This document shows, piece after piece, positions 54,895-64,000 of a stretch of DNA of 64,000 nt. The stretch's first letter is position 1; each line of letters opens with the position of its first letter. Location of the stretch: the NCBI GenBank assembly GCA_012845835.1, contig JABAKD010000005.1:469075-533074 (forward strand). The letters run 5' to 3'. Origin of the DNA: Undaria pinnatifida. Taxonomy: Eukaryota > Sar > Phaeophyceae > Laminariales > Alariaceae. A program made the translations under genes and the position numbers. Under the pieces are notes generated by a model that worked only from the letters and a program-made list of their open reading frames with translations, made no database searches and was not told the DNA's origin.

Positions 54895-57045
54895 GACCTA
54901 AAAAAGCGGTTGGAACCCCCCCCCCCCCCCACCCCCCCCCTCGTTAATAACCCCCCCCCCCGGCCTCCCTTCGAAAACTCCGCCCTCCCCTCACCGGTTG
55001 TACGACTTACAAGATACCTGGTATGCATTATGCATGATAAACTGATGTAATCGTTCCACCCAACCGTCAGTTTAATAGATTTGTCCCCTTCATAAGGGGT
55101 TTAATAGTTTCCGCGTACCGATTAAGTTGCCCTCCCCCCCCCCGCTCCCCCCTCCTTTGAAAAAAAAACGCCCCCCCGCCCCTAGCCCCCACACCCCCAT
55201 GAAAAAAAGCGTCCTCCCCTCACCGATCATACGACTTACAGGATATACTTGATAAACTGATGCATGCCCTTCCACACACCACAGCTGTCCGGCGTCCCCC
55301 TCAAACACCGGTGTTGTAGTTTCCGCGCAAAGATGAGTTAACATCACTCTGTTGACCCTGGTACAAGCAACGCTTTAGTTCCAAGAAGGGGAGTCGCCGA
55401 CTTGTATCCTTAATAATGAGGACGTACACCCGGTAATACGCGCGATCGGAGTATCACACACACCTTGCAAACATGAGTTTCGACGAAATCGTCGGATCTC
55501 CCAGCTGGAGTGTATATTATATACGACCCTGATAGCTACACTGTGGTTGCAAGGGGAGTCGCCGACCGATGTCCTTAATGAGGACACACAACCCGTAATA
55601 CGCGAGATCGGAGTATCACACACAGCTCGCAAAGATGAGTTTCGACGAAATCTTTGATCTCACAGCTGGAGTGTATTTTCATTTTTTGTTATTTTTATAA
55701 TATACAAGAGGTATCTCTGTCTTGAAATAAGCGACGCCAGAGCCCCACATTGGCAAGGTGATATCATAGTTACTGACATGGTTGCACCTATCGATTGAAA
55801 TTTCTATATTGCGATGCATGTACAATAACACTTGCGATACAATAACACACCACGAAGCTATAACACGTTGTATACCACACCTAAAAATTGTGTTGTATAC
55901 CACGTATACCACACCTACCTATGATAATATGATAACATCAAATCTGCTACAATGATAAACAATACCAGGCAGGTGATATAAACTAATGCATTCCTTCTAC
56001 AACCGTCAAATTTGTCCCCTTAATGGATTTATAGTTTCCGCGCACATATCAAGTTGTCCCCCCCCCCACAATCCCCTCCCCCCCGATCCCTCTTGTTCAA
56101 ACGTTATCAACGCCCCACCTAAAATCAAAATCTGCCCGAGTAATAAACACTACTAGGCAGCTGACATCACCTCATTGTCTCTGTAACCTTCCATGCCGTA
56201 GCTCCAATTCATCCCCCCCCCCCCCCCCCCCCCTTTTTTTCCCCGCTCCCTCTTCTTGTTCAAACGTCCCACCTAAAACCGAAATCTGCCACACTAATAC
56301 ACACTACCACGCAGTTGATATCACCTCATTATCTTCCTAGCTATTCATGCTGTATCCCAAATCATCCCCACCGCCAACGCCCCCTCCTTCTTCACCACCC
56401 GCACCATCGCCTAGACCTAGCACCACGCGTATAGCAAACCCCTACATCTTTGCGACCTAACGATGCTTACGAAACCCCTTTAGCCCCTACCCCCCCCCCC
56501 CCAGCCCCTCGAACACTCCGCGCTCTCCTCACTGGTTGTACGACTGACAGGATGTACATGATAAACTGGTGCATTCCTTCCAAAACCGTCAGATTAGTCC
56601 TCTGGTAGGATTTATAGTTTCCGCGCACAGGTTGAGTTGCCCCGCTCGTTTCTTCTCCCCCCCCCCCCCCCCCTCCGCTCTCTCTTGTTCAAACCCAAGC
56701 CCCCACGCCCTTAAAAACTCCGCCCTCCGCCCTCCCCTCACCGGTTATACGACTTTTAGGATAAACTTGATAAACTGGTGATGTACTTGCTTCCACAGCT
56801 AGCTGTCAGATTATGTCCCCCTCGAAAGCGGGTTTTATAATCGCGCACAGACTGACTGACATCACCCTGTTGACCCTGGTACGAGCTACACTGTACGTAT
56901 TTCCCAGGGGAGTCGCCGACCTATATCCTTAATGAGGAAGAACAACCCATGATACGCGCGATCGGAGTATCACACACACCTTGCAACGATGAGTTTCGAC
57001 AAAATCTTCGATCTCACAGCTGGAGTGTATTGTTATTTTCATGAT
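54895..57045 (-). mobile_element. Modular G-run element, cluster N (several ends)
   Basis: Minus orientation throughout. C-rich linkers lie at 54918-54961, 55134-55180, 56057-56090, 56213-56234, 56490-56503 and 56656-56674. Family ends occur near 55497-55514, 55659-55676 and 57014-57031, so at least three elements are fused. 55720-55960 is the far-end region shared with clusters C and G (GCGACGCCAGAGCCCCACAT; GCTATAACACGTTGTATACC). Confidence 0.75.
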
Positions 57046-57184
57046 ATTTTTATAAATTTTGAATACTAATAACCTAGAACTAGTCTACTACTTCTATTTG
57101 TATCGTTCCTCTCATTGGAAAGACCAACTACTACTATTAATATCTGTTTCTTTACTCCTTACTATTAGACTACTACTACAGACT

Positions 57185-57250
57185 GTTACTTTACTATTAA
57201 TACTATTAATACTATTAATACTACTAATACTATTAATATCATTAGTCAAA
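57185..57250 (+). repeat. 9-bp repeat (TATTAATAC)n
   Basis: Six or so units of TATTAATAC/TACTAATAC. No gene is recognised in 57260-57800. Confidence 0.8.
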
Positions 57251-57809
57251 TATTAATATTATATATCTACCGGTCTTCCCATCAGAAACCGCACTGACTG
57301 TCATGAGAAAAAGGTATCAGAGTAAAAAACGTAGCCTAAAACGGACACAGAAATAATTATTTGTCTAGTTGGATGTTGTTATTGTTTTGCTGAAGAAAAT
57401 TGTGCAGGACGAACACTTCCTCAAATTATTGTCGAGTCCTAAAAGCAATACTTGTACAGCTTGTATTAATATATAAAAGCAGTAATAGTATTATTATGTA
57501 CAGTAGCATTAACTATAATAGCAGTAATATTATCATGTACAGTAGCACTAACTACAACAGTTAACAGCAGCAGTAACATAATTCCCGTTGTAAAAGCAAT
57601 ACATCACTTCCTTATGAAAGTGGCGGTAGTCTGCATGGGAGGATGCAGAGGGGGGGAGAGGGGGGGATAGGGGAAGGTACAGTAGGGTGTGGGACGGGTT
57701 GAGATGAAACATAATAGGGTGTGCTTCATACAGTAGGTGGGGGGGAGGGTGAAGGGAGAGTAGGGTAGGGTAGAAGTATTAACCGGCAACGTAGCATTTG
57801 GTCAATTGT

Positions 57810-57870
57810 GGCATGGTATAGTATGGTATGGTATGGTATGGTATGGTATGGTATGGTATGGTATGGTGAG
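57810..57870 (+). repeat. (GTATG)n microsatellite
   Basis: About eleven GGTAT units, followed at 57936-58045 by a C-rich tract like those in the modular elements but without their modules. Confidence 0.9.
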
Positions 57871-58099
57871 GTTAGTTGCGGTTTCCCTTCGGATTGTAGT
57901 TGAGACACTCTGCAGTATTTGTGTTGAACTTCCCCTCGCTCCCCCCTTTCCGCCCCCCCCTGCTCCCCCCCCCGCTCCCCACTCCCCCCCCCCCCTCCCC
58001 CTCCCCCTTCCCCCGCTCCTGGCCCCTCCTCCTTCCCCGCCCCCTTCCAAGCGGCGTCATTTTGTTGATGACGTCACCAAAAAACTGAGAGGGTGATGA

Positions 58100-58815
58100 G
58101 GGAAAGCCCTTGCGTAACGACTCTAGGACGCTCGGTCGCTCTTAGGTGCCCGGATCTTTCCTGCTTGGTCATAGGCCACGCCCACTATCTATTACCAGAT
58201 ACGTACCCGGTACCTGGTAGTGTCACTGATCTGATGGATCTACACGTAACGCCTTGATCGGCGGATTGCACTGTTTTTAGTTGGGGTTTGCAGTTCTGTG
58301 TGTTGGCGTTAGTTTCATTCATTGAGCGTCCTGCATAACATGTATAGTCTATCGGTTTATCTATATATATATTATATTGGATAGTAATATGGTGTACGTA
58401 GGGTCTCGTCATTGATCGTAAGACGATGCTAATGTTGACATTAATAATAATAGCGGCTCGGGGATATTTGAAATCGTCGTGAAGTGCTGTTTAATACTTG
58501 CAACTGTAACTGAGCACAGTGGCGCCTGCTGATGCAACATGGCTATGCCGCCGTCGGTATTGTTGCTGAAGATGGTGAGGGTGGCTTGTTCGGAAACAAA
58601 AACACGACCATTCATGGGCTTGGTCTTTTGGGGAAAAACCCCGCCGGTGGCCGGGCGGGACATGGAGCTTCGGACATGCGACGGTGGACAGTAGTCCTTG
58701 CCTACCGTATTTCGTTTCGGCAAACCGCAAAAAGTAAGAACTACCTCAGCGAGGTTATTATATACTTGGTTGCAAACATCTCATTGGTATTGTCCCAAAC
58801 AATCCCGTTCGTCCC
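58100..58815. other. No recognised gene
   Basis: A frame on each strand covers 58409-58849. The plus one (from 58532) reads LFGNKNTTIHGLGLLGKNPA and the minus one VFVSEQATLTIFSNNTDGG. Neither belongs to a family I recognise and they are mutually antisense, so neither is called. Confidence 0.35.
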
Positions 58816-58825
58816 GGCCAAGAGG

Positions 58826-58885
58826 CATGTCATGAGGCATATGCCATGAGGCATGTCATGAGGCATGTCATCATGAGGCATGTGA
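58826..58885 (+). repeat. 12-bp repeat (ATGAGGCATGTC)n
   Basis: About five units with small indels. Confidence 0.85.
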
Positions 58886-59184
58886 TGTGACGGTATGACA
58901 GATCGATAGAGGTGCACTATATACTTTCCGACGCTTCTCACTTCAACATCCAGCACCAGGTCCTACCTTAACACGTCTCCCAAGAAACATGTCACGGACG
59001 AAAGTAAAACTAGTGCTATTAATAGATGGGTACATGCATGAAAAATCCCATGGCTTGGATACACTACTAATACTAATACGAAAATCGTAGAAAAAAAAAA
59101 GGCGAAAATCTGTCGATGTAGGGTTAGGGATCCCCAAAATCATTTGCAAAACACATGCTACGTCTATTGTACTGCTACTATAAA

Positions 59185-59715
59185 TCTATGGTACTACTGC
59201 TAACTAGTAACTACTAACTAGTAACTACTAACTAGTAGCTACTAACTAGTAACTTCTAACTAGTAACTACTAACTAGTAACTACTAACTAGTAACTACTA
59301 ACTACTAACTACTAACTACTAACTACTAACTAGTAACTACTAACTAGTAACTACTAACTAGTAACTACTAACTAGTAACTACTAACTAGTAACTACTAAC
59401 TAGTAACTACTAACTAGTAACTACTAACTAGTAACTACTAACTAGTAACTACTAACTAGTAACTACTAACTAGTAACTACTAACTAGTAACTAACTAGTA
59501 ACTACTAACTAGTAACTACTAACTAGTAACTACTAACTAGTAACTACTACTAACTACTAACTACTAACTACTAACTACTAACTACTAACTAGTAACTACT
59601 AACTAGTAACTACTAACTAGTAACTACTAACTAGTAACTACTAACTAGTAACTACTAACTAGTAACTACTAACTAGTAACTACTAACTAGTAACTACTAA
59701 CTAGTAACTAGTACC
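59185..59715 (+). repeat. Satellite of 7-bp subunits (AACTACT AACTAGT)n
   Basis: About 530 bp. The 14-bp unit AACTACTAACTAGT dominates; two zones (59290-59330, 59545-59590) use only the 7-bp AACTACT subunit. Each 14-mer includes the palindrome ACTAGT. Confidence 0.95.
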
Positions 59716-59779
59716 ACGCATCTCAAACCGACGGTAATATCGAAGTACTATGTGCCTAATTCTCGAACGGGCGTGAGAC

Positions 59780-59850
59780 ATCGCATCGCATCACATCGCA
59801 TCACATCGCATTACATCGCATCACATCGCATCACATCGATCGCGTCACAT
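59780..59850 (+). repeat. 10-bp repeat (CATCGCATCA)n
   Basis: About seven units of CATCGCATCA/CATCACATCG. Confidence 0.9.
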
Positions 59851-59937
59851 GGTACGACATATATATCACATGTATGTGTTGTTGAAGCAGATTATCAAAC
59901 AATCAAACAATCCCGTGACGGTGCATCTCGCGAAACC

Positions 59938-60101
<164 letters not shown>

Positions 60102-60104
60102 CAA

Positions 60105-60720
60105 ACACGCCCTAAAATAGACCAAAAAACGCCTCATTATTATCATAGCCTTGGTATGCCAACATCCATCATTCAGCTGGATTATTATCAAGCCTGATGT
60201 TGCCTCAACTCGAGCACCTAATATTGCGGCCCTCTTGAAGAAAAAAAAAAGAAGAAACCGAAGAAAGGAGGAGGAGCGGTGGCTGCTCTGCCTCCTTCTC
60301 GCCTCGTGCATAGAATAAACACACCCTATATCCACACAGAAAAGCACCAACGAGGGGGGGCGGGAGGGGGCTGCTCCTTCTTCCCCCTGGGTGCATGCGC
60401 TCTAAGCGAAATAGCCGTTGGGGGGGGGAGGGGGGGGGGGGGCGCCCCCGCGTGTTTACTCCTCCTCCCAACAGAAAGCACGACATCAGTCAATCTACTT
60501 TTCGGTCGCAGTCCACGACTGAGTGCAACGCCTCCCCTTCGAAGATGCAGAGCTAACTTTACGTTTGACTACCTACTACTTGCAGCCTCTTCTGATACAT
60601 TATCGTAGCTGCGTCTCGCACACACACGCTCCGCCCCCCTGCGCTTTTGGGCTCGTACTGCAATGGATAATGGATGTTTCCTGTTTGCCCTGGGCCATGG
60701 CAAGGCAGCGCGTGTACCTG
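60105..60720. other. No recognised gene; G-rich and A-rich tracts
   Basis: G runs at 60353-60370 and 60420-60442 lie between short frames that overlap on both strands. Nothing with a domain is visible. Confidence 0.4.
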
Positions 60721-60721
60721 T

Positions 60722-60855
60722 TTTTTGTCTGTTGGATTGTTTGTTGGGTTGGATTGTTTGTTGGGTTGGATCGCTTGTTGGATCGTTTGTTTGTTGGCTT
60801 GTTTTGTGCTGTGTTGGATTGTTTGTTGGGTTTGTTTTTTGTCTGTTGGATGCCT
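60722..60855 (+). repeat. Degenerate TTGTTTGTTGGGTTGGA repeat
   Basis: Recurring TTGGATTGTTTGTTGGG and variants, seven or so times. Confidence 0.75.
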
Positions 60856-61249
60856 CACGCCACGAGAAGGAACGTTCTCGCTCTACGCAATCAACAACGA
60901 AGCAACAACAACAAAAAGCAGCACAGCACAACACGAATGCAATCGCAAAAATATCAGGAAGTTCCTCAGCAGCTACACAAAAACTCATCCTGTCGATCAG
61001 AACGCATTATTATGGGGTAGAAAGCATAGTAGAGCTACAAATTCCCCCTCTTCCCTAGACCATGCCAGCTACCCTACTCCGTACACCATCAAGGCGTCCG
61101 ACGTCCACCTTAGGCCCTTCCTTTGTAGCATAATGAATGATCATGGCGTCGTCCCACGGTACCACTACTACTACTACTACTACTACTATTAATGCACTAA
61201 TAGGATTGATAGTATAAATTGTATCACGGTATGGATTGGCCAAAGGTTT

Positions 61250-61500
61250 GTGGTAATGAATGTGGTAACGAATATGGTAATATATATGTGGTGATGTTCA
61301 TGTGGTAATGCTCATGTGGTAATAATGTTAATGTGGCAATAATGTTCATGTTGTGAATGTTAATGTGGTAATATTAATGTGGTAATGTTACTGCTGTTGT
61401 TGTTGTGGTTAATGCTGTTGTTAATTTTGATGTTATTAGTGTTGTTGTTTGTGGTGGTTGATGTTGTTGTTAATGTTGTTGTTAATAATGTTGTTGTTAG
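61250..61500 (+). repeat. Degenerate (TGTGGTAATGTTAA)n then (TTGTTGTTAATG)n
   Basis: Loosely periodic 12-15-bp units: GTGGTAATG, GTTAATGTGGTAAT, then GTTGTTGTTAATG. Confidence 0.7.
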
Positions 61501-61911
61501 TGGGATTCAGCTACTGAAGGGAGGAAGTCAGGGTTAGCGTTTAATCCAACACACTTACGAGAATACATTTGCTTTATCAATAGGACTATAAGTTTTGATA
61601 GCATTACTAGTATTACTAGTATTAATTTAAGTATTGGTATGGTATACTAGATAGAAATAGCGCATTGAATTGTTGGTCGGGTTGCGCCAACGAATGCCTT
61701 CGAAGTCTTGTGTCGGGTGATGGATGATGGATGATGATATTGAGCTATCTCCTCATGTTAGGAGCTCAGCAGTTGTTTTTTCTTCCGCGGTGCACCTCTA
61801 CCGTGTGAGAGAGAAGTCGTTGTTATTGTACCTTTCATTCATACTCTTAATACTACTAGCAGTATACTGGATGCCACTCTTGTGTGTTTGCCCTAGCGCA
61901 AACCATGAAAG

Positions 61912-62044
61912 CCTTCCTTCCTTCCTTCCTTCCTTCCTTCCTTCCTTCCTTTCTTCCTTCCTTCCTTCCTTCCTTCCTTCCTTCCTTCCTTCCTTCCTTC
62001 CTTCCTTCCTTCCTTCCTTCCTTCCTTCCTTCCTTCCTTCCTTT
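61912..62044 (+). repeat. (CCTT)n microsatellite
   Basis: About 33 units with one TTTC interruption near 61950. Followed at 62057-62120 by GGGGTTAGGGAT and GGGGTTAGGGTTATGGTTAGG, short telomere-like stretches. Confidence 0.95.
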
Positions 62045-62159
62045 CTTCAAAGTTAAAAGGGGTTAGGGATAAACGTCGGTAACGAAAGGAAGGGGTTAGG
62101 GTTATGGTTAGGTTTAGTACGATCAACGCACGAAGAACCCCGGGCTGCAGGGGCATATA

Positions 62160-62290
62160 ATGTCATATCATATCATATCATATCATATCATATCATATCA
62201 TATCACATCATATCATATCATATCATAGCATATCATATCTTAGCATATCATATCATAGGATAGCATACTATTTATAGCATACTATCATAC
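62160..62290 (+). repeat. (CATAT)n microsatellite, decaying at its right end
   Basis: About 24 units of TATCA with TAGCA variants toward the right. Confidence 0.9.
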
Positions 62291-62804
62291 AGCGGAACAA
62301 GTTTCTGAATCATCATTTAAGGAGCTCTTTGGATAGGATTGAACTACTACTCCACGATACTGCTGCACGCTTGAACTCGGTTCTTGGTTCAATCGCCGCG
62401 TGCTGCGATAGAGAAAGCACTACGACGATACAGATAGCACTTTTTGACAATTTTGTTTTGTGAATGACGTGGCTCCTTGACCCATCTTGACACAAAATCG
62501 TCGGAATGCTACCATTCTTGGTTTAGAACATGTTTCGTTGTATGCCTAGGCCATGGGCAGGCTTGTTCACCAGTGAGGGCTGTGTGAGTAACATAGAATC
62601 TTTGTTGTATTGAATCGACTATGAATAGACTATACTATTAAATATACTAGACTATACTATTGAATAATTCTTTTTCTCGAAGGAAGTTATTGGGTGTGGT
62701 ATCGAATTGTCGAGTCCAAGTAAAGATAAATGAAGGCCAAATGAAGGTCAAGTGAAGGTCAAGTGGCGGTTCTCAGACAACAAAATCGCACCTCTGCCGT
62801 GGAG

Positions 62805-64000
62805 TGCGTCAATCAATCAATCAATCAACCAATCATTAACTCAACCATAAACTCACTCACTCACTCACTCACTCACCAACTCACTCACTCACTCACTCAC
62901 ACACTCACTCAATCGCTCACTCACCCACTCACTTACTCACTCACTCACTCACTCACTCACTCCCTCACTCACTCACTCACTCACTCACTCACTCACTCAC
63001 TCACTCACTCACCACTCACTCAACCACTCACTCACTCGCTCACTCAATCACTCACCCACTCACTCACTCACTCACTCACTCACTTACTTACTCACTCACT
63101 AACTCACTCATTCACCCACTAACTTACTCACTCATTCACTCTCTCCCTCACTCACGCATTCACTCACTCACTCACTCACACACTCACTAACTCACTAACT
63201 CACTCACTCACTCACTCACTTACTCACTCACTCACTCAATCGCTCGCTCACTCACTCACTCACTCACTCACTCACTCACTCACCAACTCACTCACTCATT
63301 CAATCGCTCACTCACTCACTCACTCACTCACTCACTCACCCACTAACTTACTCACTTACTCACTCTCTCCCTCACTCACGCACTCACTCACTAACTCACA
63401 CACTCACCCACTCACTAACTCACTAACTCACTCACTCACGCACTCACTCACTTACTCACTCACTCACTCAATCGCTCACTCACTCACTCACTCACTCACT
63501 CACTCACTCACTCACTCACTCACTCACTCACTCACTCACTCACTCACTCACTCACTCACTCACTAACTCACTAACTCACTCACTCACTCACTTACTCACT
63601 CACTCACTCAATCGCTCGCTCACTCACTCACTCACTCACTCACTCACTCACTCACTCACTCACTCACCAACTCACTCACTCATTCAATCGCTCACTCACT
63701 CACTCACTCACTCACTCACTCACTCACCCACTAACTTACTCACTTACTCACTCTCTCCCTCACTCACGCACTCACTCACTAACTCACACACTCACCCACT
63801 CACTAACTCACTAACTCACACACTCACGCACTCACTCACTTACTCACTCACTCACTCAATCGCTCACTCACTCACTCACTCACTCACTCACTCACTCACT
63901 CACTCACTCACTCACTCACTCACTCACTAACTCACTAACTCACTCACTCACTCGCTAACTCACTAACTCACTCACTCACTCACTCACTCACTCACTCATT
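62805..64000 (+). repeat. (ACTC)n array with higher-order repeat, running off the window
   Basis: About 1.19 kb inside the window. Punctuation such as CAATCGCTC, TCTCTCCCTCACTCACGC and CCCACTAACTTACTCA recurs in the same order at 63236-63470 and 63610-63858. This gives a higher-order period of about 375-390 bp with very few differences. The left part (62805-63190) is an older, more diverged version. Thr-His-Ser-Leu frames are artefacts. Confidence 0.95.

Noticed and set aside
58409-58849. Antisense pair of about 105-residue frames
   Set aside because: Neither is recognisable and they exclude each other; left uncalled.
61724-62156. Pro-Ser-Phe-Leu and Lys-Glu-Gly-Arg repeat frames
   Set aside because: Both strands of the (CCTT)n array are open; artefact of a 4-bp period.
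62763-63122. Thr-His-Ser-Leu repeat protein
   Set aside because: Product of the (ACTC)n array.

Overview
The window reads as nuclear DNA of a eukaryote with long, intron-rich genes and a heavy repeat load. One host gene is recognisable: a five-exon gene on the + strand at 43063-49137. It has GTGAG/GTAAG donors, introns of roughly 0.6-1.9 kb and GC-rich exons. Its product is a secreted right-handed beta-helix protein with two discoidin-like (F5/8 type C-like) domains. Intron size, exon base composition and this wall-polysaccharide type of protein fit a brown alga (Ectocarpus-like stramenopile). That assignment is inference from general knowledge, not from a search.

Almost everything else is mobile or tandem DNA. 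1-9700 holds a decayed LINE reverse-transcriptase fragment (about 2230-3335), two short possible BED-finger transposase remnants (5460-5848, 7812-8255), a 41-bp minisatellite (7010-7375) and a diverged dispersed repeat pair. 9550-38000 is a dense patchwork of four families: (1) a LINE whose 3' region carries a G-rich tract, a polypyrimidine stretch and a (CAA)n tail; (2) a poly(A)-tailed SINE-like element; (3) a tRNA-derived SINE with a clear B box; (4) a modular element family whose modules are joined by long homopolymeric G (or C) runs and whose conserved end reads ACACTCCAGCTGTGAG. These are nested in one another. One LINE copy (13503-15254) contains both a SINE with a 13-bp target-site duplication and a short modular element. 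Another (15596-18245) contains a 1.9-kb modular element at the same 3'-UTR position.

38000-43000 and 49140-52200 are mostly unrecognised, apparently low-copy sequence. 52230-53880 carries a degenerate 12-bp repeat in two opposite orientations. 54895-57045 is a further large modular cluster. From 57800 to the right edge simple arrays become dominant: 5-, 7/14-, 10-, 4- and 5-mers, then at least 1.19 kb of (ACTC)n with higher-order structure. This suggests approach to a heterochromatic or subtelomeric block.

The most interesting material is the modular G-run family and its repeated use of one LINE 3'-UTR site, the G-tract inside the LINE 3' UTR, a 0.29-kb-arm hairpin at 12524-13278, and an intronic duplication that copies the 3' splice site of the beta-helix gene. 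No CRISPR array, rRNA, functional tRNA, LTR element or virus-derived element was recognised.
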